From contig OZ059900.1 in assembly GCA_964057225.1 (NCBI GenBank), positions 7,140,501-7,204,500 of the forward strand: DNA of 64,000 nucleotides, read 5' to 3'. The stretch comes from Auanema rhodensis (Eukaryota > Nematoda > Chromadorea > Rhabditida > Rhabditidae). Of this stretch, positions 24,545 to 36,584 are shown piece by piece. Position numbers and translations under genes: made by a program. The notes under the pieces are model-generated. The model did not search any database, had not been told where the DNA came from, and worked only from the letters and a program-made list of their open reading frames with translations. Positions within the stretch are counted from its first letter, which is position 1, and the number at the start of each line of letters is the position of its first letter.

Positions 24545-26659
24545 ATGTTCCTGACTCCATTCCTTCTTCTTGCTCTTCCAGCTTCATTGGTTGCCATCTG
24601 CCCAATGGAAAATCATCAGGTAAATTCAGATTTAGATATGTATGCAAGCAAAATCAATATTTTAAGGTTTGTAATGAAGGTTACAAAACATCCTGCTGCT
24701 GCAGCATCGTTCAAACTGATGTAAACAACAATATATTCTCCAAAAACAAAACAAACTATTTTAGATTAGCTCTGCACCTGAACAATCTTGCAACCAGATT
24801 ATCATTAGAGACCTAGAGACCGAAGCCTTCCCAGTAGTCTCAATCGATTTCAATCTTGATGATAAAGTTGAAGGTCTTGAACAATGGCCTGAGGAGTCTT
24901 TCCGTGATACTATTGCCAAATCACTCCGTGTAGATGATGTGAGTTCAATACGAGTAGATTACCAGAGTTAAGGAAAGTCAAAGAGGTGCAAAGACAATTT
25001 AACGCTGAATGCTTGCATAGCACTTATAAGTGTTTGATTTGCGGACGATCTTCATCTGACCACAGGGAATAATGAAAATTATAAAAAAGCGAAATATGAG
25101 AAAAGTTCATAATTTTCAAAAAAAAATCTTATGAATTGTGTTTGACATATCACATATGCTGTTATGAGAAGCTAACTTGACTATCTGTGTACTAAGTGTT
25201 TGAGTGCTTTTCGATTGGAAAATGGGATTAAGTCTACATCTCGTCTCATCCATGGCTTTGTACTCAAAAACTAACATGAACTACATATTTTATGTCTAAC
25301 AATAAAGAATGAACGTATTCACTGTTTTGCTGCAACATTGTTAAATTTTTATTTCACTTTTTAGGAAGATATCGTAATCCTTCGGGCTAGCTGTAAAAAC
25401 ACTGATGATCAACTAACTATCCAGTTTGCTGTTCTAAAAAAGGTATAACAATTGAATACCCTTCAAAATAATACAATAATAGTACGCAAAAATATTTTTT
25501 TGAAACTCAATTGAAAGATGATAAAACGAGAAAAATTCAACGAACCAATTCTGAATTATGGAGATGTTTGCTGAGAAACTTGCCGAGCTATTAAAATCCT
25601 GCTCAAAAAAACAGAATAATTTCAGGATAAGAATGAGACTGAGCTGCCATATGAAGTGAGTGACTTTATTGATGCCCAATCTCTTGCTTCTCGCATCAAG
25701 GCTATGGGACATCTCAACCGCATTGCTGACCTAGATGTTGATTCTGTCGAATTTGTAAGTTTTTAAAAGATCTGAAACAAATAGAACAATTTAGTAAAAG
25801 TAAAATTATGATTCATAACAAAATAAAAAAAATATATCTATATTAGAATTTAGTAGGCGCATGACTGAATATGAAATCATTCCATTATACAAAATTAACA
25901 AATAAACGATCTCTATCTAAATAGACTTTACGTACTTTTTTTAATTCTAAAAAACTCCTGTTAGATATGTCACCTCTAGATGCTTTTGTTCAACATCATT
26001 CATCTTTGTCCTTTTTTTGTTCTTTTCTTAACATCAAACTATACTATATCATATATGAATTGAATCTCATGCAGCAAATGATTTATCTGCTATAAACTGC
26101 CACTAATGTTGTTATGACAGATGACAAAAGTTCAAACACGTAGCCAGACAATCGTGTGACTTTAGTAATCCTAGCGTTGTTTCCCTTTCTTTGCCCCGGT
26201 TTACTACCAATACACCGATGATAAACTGCTTAAGGAGACATTAGCAACTGCCTAAACGACAAACAATTGCATGCGATCTATGTCGTACGATGCAAGTAAT
26301 ATCGCGAAAAAAAAGCGTTTTCTTCATATACAACTAGAGTAGTCTGACGATGAATACAACAATTCATAAAATGCACCAGAATTCGTTAACATTAAATAAA
26401 CTGAATACTGGAGTAAAAAAAACAAATCAGATACCAAAATAATTCCAAAGACTTGAAATTCAAATATATCCTGATTTTTATTAATCATTACCATTATTTA
26501 CAGACTGATGAGATGATTGACATCGAGTACGAGCCTGACAATGCTGATCTTGTGTTTGAAGCTTTTGTGGTTGCTCTTTCTGCATTTGTTGCAGTTATTC
26601 TTGGAGTGTACTACTCATGCAAAAACCGTGACTATGCTGATGATCTTCAAAAAGTTTAA
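24545..26659 (+). CDS. Type I single-pass membrane protein, 203 aa
   Basis: Five exons (24545-24619, 24765-24938, 25365-25442, 25626-25754, 26504-26659), all phase 0, give 203 aa. Residues 1-17 are a signal peptide (MFLTPFLLLALPASLVA). Residues 18-168 form an acidic lumenal or extracellular domain with few Cys (ISSAPEQSCNQIIIRDLE; ILRASCKNTDDQLTIQFAV). A membrane helix spans about 169-191 (FEAFVVALSAFVAVILGVYY), followed by a short tail (SCKNRDYADDLQKV). The small fold with alternating strands and a helix before the membrane is reminiscent of a SEA-like domain, but I cannot confirm this. The gene has an anomaly: its last intron from 25970 and its last exon lie in the left arm of a large inverted repeat, so an antisense copy of the last exon sits about 9.4 kb downstream. 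Confidence 0.85.
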
Positions 26660-29600
26660 AAAACTTTTCCTACAATATCACGTCGTTATTCAGTTCAAAT
26701 TCTTCAGTTGATATCTCATGAAGCACTCAGCAAACAAATATATATTTCTAGTCAAAAACGAATCAGCTTGCTATTGCGAAATATAATCGTTATAAATATT
26801 TTAAAGGAAAAATAATGTTATACTTTAAGCACCGTATTTGAATCTTATTCTCCAATTTTTATGAATTAACCCTATCTTTCAGCATCTCAATCACAGATGT
26901 TAGGTATAATTCTCGAATTATTTTCAATTTTGTTTTCAAATTTGTCATTCATAACCATTTTGATCGCCCTTTCTTTTCGTCTATATGGTTTTTTCAACGT
27001 CTAATGCTGTTTGAATCTCCATTTGTAACTGAAATGTGACATTGATATATTGAAAAAGGCTGAATGATGAAGATCAAGATATGAATAGAAATTTTAATTA
27101 TTTGTTCATAACATAAAACAAAGAAACTAAGCAGATCAAAAAGAAAAATTATCAAAAAAATCAATTCAATGATGAATCTAGAAATTGAATGATGCTTCTG
27201 ATTATATACATAATTACTATTATCAATTAGGTATGCACTTCCCAAGAATGCACCAGTTTTCTGCTACGATATTTTCTAATTTATCCACAAATTAATAATA
27301 ATTTTTATTAAAACTATATTTTGTAAAGTTTATAGTCAAATTATTGAGGTTCGCTAATTAAAACTAACTGACTCATATTTCACAATCTATTACGCTTGGG
27401 GCCAATATATGACGGAATTAAGTTACTAATAACCATAACAATATGAAATAGTAAAATAACGTAATACTTATATTTATTAGTATTTGTTCATCAAACAGGT
27501 ATAGAACATAGATTACAACAACAAGAAAAGACAGTAAAAATATGCATACAACCTCATATCTTCTTGTGTCTTATTAACATCTGTGTATAATCAGTTAGAG
27601 CAGGTGGAGTAAAAAAAATATTACCGGGAAATTTCGTTGATATATGTGCTGAGAGTGATATATGTATAGTAATAATTCATATCTGGAATATAATAGTTAT
27701 GGCTAACTAGAGTAATCTGTCATATTAATGCGGGTCACTTATATGAATGAACATCTTAATTTTTTAAAAATAATCAATATCTTCACGATTTTATATCTTG
27801 TTCGAAAATTTTGCAAATGCAATGCAATATTCACATGATCGAGCTTTAATCTTGGTGATAGACAATAGTAGGAAAACACCAAAGTTCGAAAACATGATCA
27901 CATTGCTGAAATAAAATGAATGATCATCATGGCTGACGTTTTGTTAAAAATCTGACAACATCATTGTCTCATTACTTGTTTAACTATCGAATTACATTTG
28001 AATTGCCTATTTTTCACACCTTCCGTGCTTGATTGTAGGCTAAATTTTTTGAGCTGATAGTAATTATACTATGAACATAATGTGACAATGACAAATGTAC
28101 AAAATTAAAATTGGCTTATGAATCTGGGGAAGCACATGTTTGATTTTGAAAAGAAATATTCATGTATCTTATGATTTTTTTAATTTTAATATTTTAGACA
28201 ATGAATGAGAAACAATACTTCTCATATTCCTATATAGATAGGGTTATGATCATCAGGTTCGCTCTGTATGGGAGCTTATTCACCTATTCGATTTTTCCAA
28301 TTTCTCTTTTATGAAATGGCTTTTATTGGTCAAATGTCTGAATAACAAAAAAGTTTGAAACAAACCTTTGACAAGAATAGGAGATTCAATAGGCAATTTC
28401 ATTCTATTATCACCAAGAAATATCGTTGTAAAATGTTCTGAAACAGCAAGTACAAATGAATATCAGTACCTTTTTATCTCATTTTTAACCAAAGTTCTAA
28501 TAGCTCGAAATATCTCTAAAAATTGAAACAATTCAAATTTTTTTTCATGAAAGCGATTTCTCATCCGATAAGGCAAATGCATGCTTACAGAAAGCCAAAA
28601 CAAAGCATCATAATAACCGTTCGTAATGACAATAGGAGCACACATTTAAATGATATAACATTAATTGTACTCGTGCTTTCACATGGGAGTGAAAATGAAA
28701 AATACACATATTTACTTATTTCAAAAATGAAAAAAATCAATTGAATATAAAATGTCTGCGAAGCGCATTAATACTTGGCAAGATTTGTTATTCATATTCA
28801 AGCAGAGGCACACTGCTTATTATGATAAAAATATTAATTAAAACCACAAAATGATGAAGCATTTAGCGCAACTGTTTTTGAGTTGCTGTTTACAATAATT
28901 CTGAAAGAATTTCCCTTTCGTTTTGCGTTGCCGCCATAAACTTCCAAATTATTGCACTTGTAGTGTAGTGAACAGATAACAGCATTATCTCAACAACAAA
29001 TTGTTTTTTTTTATTGTGTTCTCTTGAATTCTTTCGTTGTTTACATTGATGGCTGAATCGATGTGTTGAACACGTGTCCATGTGATGTATCATCATCTAA
29101 TGCTGTTTCGTGATTTTCATTTTATTGTGATGTGTGGGCATGCTGTGTATTAGCTATGGCTGAAAATATGAAGGAAAAAAAGATTCTTGAAGACAGAAAA
29201 ACGTTGTTTGAGTGTTACGTTTTGCTCGTCCACTGCCACCTGTTTGAGACCTTCAAACCAGCTACAGATAATTAGTCAACATTATTTAATTATGAGGAAT
29301 GATCTAAAGCAATAATTAGTGCACGACTGATATCATGTACTGTCCATAGATTAATATTTAACTACTAGCCCACTTGATAAATGACATCATCAATAGCTAG
29401 ACTTTATAGCTTTCTTAATATTTTTCCGTTCTTCAGCTGAAAAAATGAACTCTGACGAGAGTTTATCATACGAACGCTTGCAAATTTTTACCCAGTCTTA
29501 CATTCATGAAAACAAATTAAACTTTTTTACAATTTATTTAATTAATTAAGAGCACAAAAAGTAAAATTCAAAAATGTTGTGCAAACATCAGAACATCTAA

Positions 29601-29744
29601 CAGATTAACTCAGACCACTCACGATGCACTTTATGTATATAATGCATACAACTTCCAACATACATTTTTTTACTCTCTTTCCTAGTTTCCTGCCGTTTAT
29701 CAATTTGAATACTTTGAAATTACCCCGAATAGTCATGCATACAA
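25970..29744 (+). repeat. Left arm of 3.8-kb inverted repeat
   Basis: Reverse complement of 32810-36584. Outer edge: CACCTCTAGATGC from 25971 pairs with GCATCTAGAGGTG ending at 36583. Inner edge: ATGCATACAA ending at 29744 pairs with TTGTATGCAT from 32810. Paired coordinates sum to 62554 at both ends and at several internal points, so there is no net length change. I saw five differences (26216, 26343, 27709, 28715, 29726), all transitions. Content: end of an intron, the last exon of the type I membrane protein gene, and about 3 kb of 3' flanking DNA without a clear gene. Confidence 0.97.
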
Positions 29745-30119
29745 AAACATTCTATCCATCTTTTCAATATCACATTTATCACTATGTTTTTCAGCTTGTC
29801 CCAACCTTTTTTATAAACATTATCTACTCTGATTGTATCTATACCTTTTAATAATTAAGTCTGAAGAATCAGCATTTTCTTTCAATCCAGTTTTGTAGAT
29901 CAGGAACTTTTGAAATTAAGTTATCCAATCCTTCTAATTCTTCATTTGTAGGTGTGTACCTATTTATCTGTTTCTCCATTCGAAAAATTCACAAACACTT
30001 CGAGGAAGATTGCTTTCGCTTACACAGGCACTTTTAGGAAACTTGCTGACGCAGATCCTTATTTATTAGGCAAATTGTTTTTCTAATATTCCTTTATGTC
30101 ATGAGGATTTACAATCCGA

Positions 30120-30200
30120 TATTCCACATTACCATAATTCCATACCATTATTCCTTAATTCCATACCATTACTCACTATTTCCATACCATCATTCCATTC
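30120..30200 (+). repeat. Short imperfect tandem repeat (ATTCCATACCATT units)
   Basis: About four imperfect copies of an ATTCCATACCATT-like unit spaced by roughly 20 nt inside the spacer of the inverted repeat. Confidence 0.65.
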
Positions 30201-30604
30201 TGATCCATTGATATGAACCTACTGATAACTTTAGTGTTTCTATAAGAGAATTAATGTTTGATGGCAAGAATTTAACATTCTCTGACGCATCCATAGAATC
30301 TGCAAGACATTCACCTCGTGATAGAAACTTTGCAAAGCAGAAACTTTAGAAAAGAAACCTCATTTGAATTCAGATCTTTATGACTTGGTAAAAAAATCAA
30401 TACATGAACCACTTTCAGTATTTGGTGTTTTTGTTACACTACTTTCAGTAGCTTGATTTTTAGAACATAGAATAATATTCTTTCATGAACTTCCATTTAT
30501 CACTAGCATGAACATTATATCTCTTCGAAGTCTAATCAAATCCTTGATATAAAGCATCAGAACACAAAAATATTTCTCTATAGTTTTGAGTTTTTTTTTT
30601 TATT

Positions 30605-30916
30605 TTCAAATGTATGATTCTTATTTGATGGATTGTATATTAATGAATATCCTGCATTACTTTTAGCTCTAGGATCTTGGAGATAAGTAGCAATTAGAAT
30701 ACTTTCTTCAATTGAAGAACTTTGAGTATTTTTGGGACTACTTGATTGAATTTATTTAGTAGGAGTTACCGGATTTTGAGGTGGTAGAATTTGCGGTTGA
30801 TTATTCAATCCTTCAAATGTTTTAAGAGTTTGAACCATTTTATTCTTTGCATCAATTATTTTTTCTTGTAGTTTCTCATTTGATTCTAATATGGGTTTGA
30901 ATACTTCAATTCTATG
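30605..30916 (-). pseudogene. Decayed coiled-coil ORF of mobile element
   Basis: The minus-strand frame reads a Lys/Glu-rich helical segment (ESNEKLQEKIIDAKNKMVQT), then a Pro/Gln-rich linker (NNQPQILPPQNPVTP), an in-frame stop at 30752-30754, then ATYLQDPRAKSNAGYSLIYN. The order of coiled coil, linker and a short folded piece resembles a common accessory protein of nematode Polinton/Maverick elements. This is from memory of the family style, not an alignment. The broken frame indicates a remnant. Confidence 0.3.
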
Positions 30917-30969
30917 ATTTTATAATTTTATAATTTCATCAATGATTTTGATATTCACTTAATAAAAGG

Positions 30970-31165
30970 ATCTCCTTCGGATTCACCTGTGAATTATAGT
31001 GAAGAAAATCTGAAGGAAAGGAAAATAGTTGAAGTTCGTAGAAAAGCGGCAATGATTAGAAGTGAGTTGACAAAATACATCTTCAAATCTAGAGAAATCC
31101 AAACTATGAGAAACCAAGAAATGATTGATTTCATTTTGAAGTTTAACGACGTGTTTACAGATTAA
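30970..31165 (+). pseudogene. Small basic helical ORF, copy 1 (element remnant)
   Basis: Open frame ending at TAA 31163-31165, without a clear ATG at its start. It is rich in Lys/Arg/Glu and ends in RNQEMIDFILKFND. It resembles the next ORF downstream (KGDEMRQFILKYST), so the two look like tandem paralogues. Family unknown. Confidence 0.3.
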
Positions 31166-31288
31166 ACACTAGAAACTTCGTTTTGTTATGGAATTTGGAT
31201 TTTTCTTTAAAATTTTTTTCTATATAAAACTGAAGTCGACTCCTTCTAGAATTTGAAAAATTAAATTATTGAATAGCTAAACATAACA

Positions 31289-31486
31289 ATGACCAAAGCA
31301 TCAGATCAACTTCGTAAAGAAGTTAGAATAATCAATAAACGTAGAAAATAATTAATGACTCATATTCAGATAACAAAAATGAAGGGAGATGAAATGAGAC
31401 AATTTATACTGAAGTATTCTACCAATGATACAGAAGATAAAGATATTAACGTTTCCAAAACTACTGCTTACAAGAATATGATATAA
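31289..31486 (+). pseudogene. Small basic helical ORF, copy 2 (element remnant)
   Basis: ATG at 31289, basic start MTKASDQLRKEVRIINKRRK, one in-frame TAA, then the frame continues through KGDEMRQFILKYST to TAA at 31484-31486. It is similar in layout to the ORF about 120 nt upstream. The internal stop suggests decay. Confidence 0.3.
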
Positions 31487-31639
31487 TACCGAACATTTAC
31501 CACACAATCGAAACTAATGGCCTTTCTTTTTACAATACTCTTGTAAGAAAGAATTTTACTTCAATCTCAGAAAGAAGAAAAATCTAGTAGTGAGTGATAT
31601 CTTCAAAGATTGCGATATCAGAATAATTTTTTATCTAGA

Positions 31640-31994
31640 ATGTTAGAACGCTGTAAGGGCTAGTAGTGATATACATAAATATGAATATACTTCTTTCGAC
31701 ATTGACCTCTCAAGTGGAATCCAAATTCTTTGCTCTGGAGAAAATAGACATACTTTCTTTCAGAATATAATTCAACTTTTGATAAATAAAATCATTGGAA
31801 ATCATGAAGACATGAAAAATGGAGTGATCTCTAAGCTCTACTTATGTAATAGGTGTGGATTAAAATGTAGAGATATTCACAACCTTCAAAGACATATTGG
31901 TAATTGTCAATTAGAACAAATCGATGTCTTCTCAAAATATCCAAAACTGTGGAATACGAATAGAAACATGATACTTGAACTTAGACTATTATGA
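31640..31994 (+). pseudogene. Fragment with Cys2-His-Cys finger, like the N-terminal region of mobile-element type B DNA polymerases
   Basis: An open frame of about 110 codons ending at TGA. It contains LYLCNRCGLKCRDIHNLQRH followed by a Cys four residues after the final His, then FSKYPKLWNT. A finger of form CxxC, hydrophobic spacing, LxRHxxxC just ahead of the exonuclease domain is typical of protein-primed polymerases of Polinton/Maverick-type elements and relatives. No polymerase motifs follow, so only a fragment remains. Recognition is by pattern only. Confidence 0.35.
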
Positions 31995-32809
31995 TGTTGA
32001 GGTGGGTTTTACGTATGCCATCTCCTTGTTTTTGATTTTAAAGCTTTTCAGTAAAAAATTAAAGGGGAAATTATTATACTTCGAAGAAAACCAGAAATTA
32101 CTAAAGAAGTAAAGGATCTCACAGGAAAATGAACGTATCATTCTTTCTTTGCATTCCTATAAGACTTTTATTTCTCTCTCTCACTCTGTCTCTTTATTTC
32201 TCTTGATTTTTTAATAAGTTTGTGGAAAGAAGAGATTCCTATTGTTACGTGTTGTTTGAGGCTTAAATTGAAGAGGAGTTGTACTTGCTTTCAGTCTGTT
32301 GAGATTCTCTTCTTGTTATGACAATGGATTACTAGTGAACACTTTTCTCACAAAACGTTTAGGACTGTGATAGAATTGTAATATTTTTTGAAAAGAACAT
32401 AAAAATGAGCTAAAGAATTTGAAAAAAATGTCCTATTGCATAGCTTTTCTGAGAATGAGCTATTAAATTACTTTTAGTGATTATGGAAAAAGCGGAATTG
32501 GTAAAAATTAATGAATAAGTTGTACAGGTTTCAAAATCGAGACAAAAAGCAAGATATACACTACTATTTGAATATGTTTTGAAATTTTGGCATACTACTA
32601 GTCTTTTTTCTCTTATATTCTCAGTACTTTAGTATTTCTTTGTTCTTATAGATGTACCTATACTATATATAATATCTAGCTTATGAGAAAACGATATAAA
32701 ATATCAAAATAATGACGGTTGAATAATAGACTGAGGAATAACTCATGTGATACAGCATATTTCATCAACAATATTGTAGATTACATTGACTAGTTACTTT
32801 CTCACATGA

Positions 32810-35800
32810 TTGTATGCATGACTATTCAGGGTAATTTCAAAGTATTCAAATTGATAAACGGCAGGAAACTAGGAAAGAGAGTAAAAAAATGTATGTTGGA
32901 AGTTGTATGCATTATATACATAAAGTGCATCGTGAGTGGTCTGAGTTAATCTGTTAGATGTTCTGATGTTTGCACAACATTTTTGAATTTTACTTTTTGT
33001 GCTCTTAATTAATTAAATAAATTGTAAAAAAGTTTAATTTGTTTTCATGAATGTAAGACTGGGTAAAAATTTGCAAGCGTTCGTATGATAAACTCTCGTC
33101 AGAGTTCATTTTTTCAGCTGAAGAACGGAAAAATATTAAGAAAGCTATAAAGTCTAGCTATTGATGATGTCATTTATCAAGTGGGCTAGTAGTTAAATAT
33201 TAATCTATGGACAGTACATGATATCAGTCGTGCACTAATTATTGCTTTAGATCATTCCTCATAATTAAATAATGTTGACTAATTATCTGTAGCTGGTTTG
33301 AAGGTCTCAAACAGGTGGCAGTGGACGAGCAAAACGTAACACTCAAACAACGTTTTTCTGTCTTCAAGAATCTTTTTTTCCTTCATATTTTCAGCCATAG
33401 CTAATACACAGCATGCCCACACATCACAATAAAATGAAAATCACGAAACAGCATTAGATGATGATACATCACATGGACACGTGTTCAACACATCGATTCA
33501 GCCATCAATGTAAACAACGAAAGAATTCAAGAGAACACAATAAAAAAAAACAATTTGTTGTTGAGATAATGCTGTTATCTGTTCACTACACTACAAGTGC
33601 AATAATTTGGAAGTTTATGGCGGCAACGCAAAACGAAAGGGAAATTCTTTCAGAATTATTGTAAACAGCAACTCAAAAACAGTTGCGCTAAATGCTTCAT
33701 CATTTTGTGGTTTTAATTAATATTTTTATCATAATAAGCAGTGTGCCTCTGCTTGAATATGAATAACAAATCTTGCCAAGTATTAATGCGCTTCGCAGAC
33801 ATTTTATATTCAATTGATTTTTTTCATTTTTGAAATAAATAAATATGTATATTTTTCATTTTCACTCCCATGTGAAAGCACGAGTACAATTAATGTTATA
33901 TCATTTAAATGTGTGCTCCTATTGTCATTACGAACGGTTATTATGATGCTTTGTTTTGGCTTTCTGTAAGCATGCATTTGCCTTATCGGATGAGAAATCG
34001 CTTTCATGAAAAAAAATTTGAATTGTTTCAATTTTTAGAGATATTTCGAGCTATTAGAACTTTGGTTAAAAATGAGATAAAAAGGTACTGATATTCATTT
34101 GTACTTGCTGTTTCAGAACATTTTACAACGATATTTCTTGGTGATAATAGAATGAAATTGCCTATTGAATCTCCTATTCTTGTCAAAGGTTTGTTTCAAA
34201 CTTTTTTGTTATTCAGACATTTGACCAATAAAAGCCATTTCATAAAAGAGAAATTGGAAAAATCGAATAGGTGAATAAGCTCCCATACAGAGCGAACCTG
34301 ATGATCATAACCCTATCTATATAGGAATATGAGAAGTATTGTTTCTCATTCATTGTCTAAAATATTAAAATTAAAAAAATCATAAGATACATGAATATTT
34401 CTTTTCAAAATCAAACATGTGCTTCCCCAGATTCATAAGCCAATTTTAATTTTGTACATTTGTCATTGTCACATTATGTTCATAGTATAATTACTATCAG
34501 CTCAAAAAATTTAGCCTACAATCAAGCACGGAAGGTGTGAAAAATAGGCAATTCAAATGTAATTCGATAGTTAAACAAGTAATGAGACAATGATGTTGTC
34601 AGATTTTTAACAAAACGTCAGCCATGATGATCATTCATTTTATTTCAGCAATGTGATCATGTTTTCGAACTTTGGTGTTTTCCTACTATTGTCTATCACC
34701 AAGATTAAAGCTCGATCATGTGAATATTGCATTGCATTTGCAAAATTTTCGAACAAGATATAAAATCGTGAAGATATTGATTATTTTTAAAAAATTAAGA
34801 TGTTCATTCATATAAGTGACCCGCATTAATATGACAGATTACTCCAGTTAGCCATAACTATTATATTCCAGATATGAATTATTACTATACATATATCACT
34901 CTCAGCACATATATCAACGAAATTTCCCGGTAATATTTTTTTTACTCCACCTGCTCTAACTGATTATACACAGATGTTAATAAGACACAAGAAGATATGA
35001 GGTTGTATGCATATTTTTACTGTCTTTTCTTGTTGTTGTAATCTATGTTCTATACCTGTTTGATGAACAAATACTAATAAATATAAGTATTACGTTATTT
35101 TACTATTTCATATTGTTATGGTTATTAGTAACTTAATTCCGTCATATATTGGCCCCAAGCGTAATAGATTGTGAAATATGAGTCAGTTAGTTTTAATTAG
35201 CGAACCTCAATAATTTGACTATAAACTTTACAAAATATAGTTTTAATAAAAATTATTATTAATTTGTGGATAAATTAGAAAATATCGTAGCAGAAAACTG
35301 GTGCATTCTTGGGAAGTGCATACCTAATTGATAATAGTAATTATGTATATAATCAGAAGCATCATTCAATTTCTAGATTCATCATTGAATTGATTTTTTT
35401 GATAATTTTTCTTTTTGATCTGCTTAGTTTCTTTGTTTTATGTTATGAACAAATAATTAAAATTTCTATTCATATCTTGATCTTCATCATTCAGCCTTTT
35501 TCAATATATCAATGTCACATTTCAGTTACAAATGGAGATTCAAACAGCATTAGACGTTGAAAAAACCATATAGACGAAAAGAAAGGGCGATCAAAATGGT
35601 TATGAATGACAAATTTGAAAACAAAATTGAAAATAATTCGAGAATTATACCTAACATCTGTGATTGAGATGCTGAAAGATAGGGTTAATTCATAAAAATT
35701 GGAGAATAAGATTCAAATACGGTGCTTAAAGTATAACATTATTTTTCCTTTAAAATATTTATAACGATTATATTTCGCAATAGCAAGCTGATTCGTTTTT

Positions 35801-36584
35801 GACTAGAAATATATATTTGTTTGCTGAGTGCTTCATGAGATATCAACTGAAGAATTTGAACTGAATAACGACGTGATATTGTAGGAAAAGTTTTTTAAAC
35901 TTTTTGAAGATCATCAGCATAGTCACGGTTTTTGCATGAGTAGTACACTCCAAGAATAACTGCAACAAATGCAGAAAGAGCAACCACAAAAGCTTCAAAC
36001 ACAAGATCAGCATTGTCAGGCTCGTACTCGATGTCAATCATCTCATCAGTCTGTAAATAATGGTAATGATTAATAAAAATCAGGATATATTTGAATTTCA
36101 AGTCTTTGGAATTATTTTGGTATCTGATTTGTTTTTTTTACTCCAGTATTCAGTTTATTTAATGTTAACGAATTCTGGTGCATTTTATGAATTGTTGTAT
36201 TCATCGTCAGGCTACTCTAGTTGTATATGAAGAAAACGCTTTTTTTTCGCGATATTACTTGCATCGTACGACATAGATCGCATGCAATTGTTTGTCGTTT
36301 AGGCAGTTGCTAATGTCTCCTTAAGCAGTTTATCATCAGTGTATTGGTAGTAAACCGGGGCAAAGAAAGGGAAACAACGCTAGGATTACTAAAGTCACAC
36401 GATTGTCTGGCTACGTGTTTGAACTTTTGTCATCTGTCATAACAACATTAGTGGCAGTTTATAGCAGATAAATCATTTGCTGCATGAGATTCAATTCATA
36501 TATGATATAGTATAGTTTGATGTTAAGAAAAGAACAAAAAAAGGACAAAGATGAATGATGTTGAACAAAAGCATCTAGAGGTGA
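32810..36584 (-). repeat. Right arm of 3.8-kb inverted repeat
   Basis: Reverse-complement copy of 25970-29744 with the same length and only a handful of transitions seen. It carries an orphan copy of the last exon of the type I membrane protein gene and its intron acceptor. Sequence outside 36584 is unrelated to that outside 25970, and I see no target-site duplication. Confidence 0.97.
35895..36050 (-). pseudogene. Orphan inverted copy of last exon of the type I membrane protein gene
   Basis: On the minus strand, exactly paired with 26504-26659 (sum 62554). It encodes the same 51 C-terminal residues, including the membrane helix and the tail ending DDLQKV, and keeps the TTATTTACAG acceptor. 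The upstream exons are absent on this side, so it cannot make the protein by itself. Confidence 0.9.

Larger units (their letters stand above)
29745..32809. mobile_element. Spacer with decayed Polinton/Maverick-like element (tentative)
   Basis: This 3,065-bp spacer is unique between the two inverted arms. It holds several small, partly broken reading frames unlike host genes: a minus-strand coiled-coil protein remnant (30605-30916), two tandem related plus-strand ORFs (30970-31165, 31289-31486) and a zinc-finger segment (31640-31994). Uninterrupted, intron-less frames with divergent orientation suggest a decayed large DNA transposon. No terminal repeats of its own were seen. Confidence 0.35.

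Noticed and set aside
28890-29096. 68-aa frame on the minus strand of the left arm, repeated at 33458-33664
   Set aside because: It is duplicated only because the arms are identical; no splice context or protein features.
29156-29275. 39-aa frame MAENMKEKKILEDRK... in the left arm and its mirror at 33279-33398
   Set aside because: It is well-composed but short, and the duplication is not evidence of selection. Not called as a gene.
25970-36584. Reading the arms as terminal inverted repeats of one giant transposon
   Set aside because: The left arm contains the required last exon of a host gene and no target-site duplication is visible, so a segmental inverted duplication (or chimera) explains it better.
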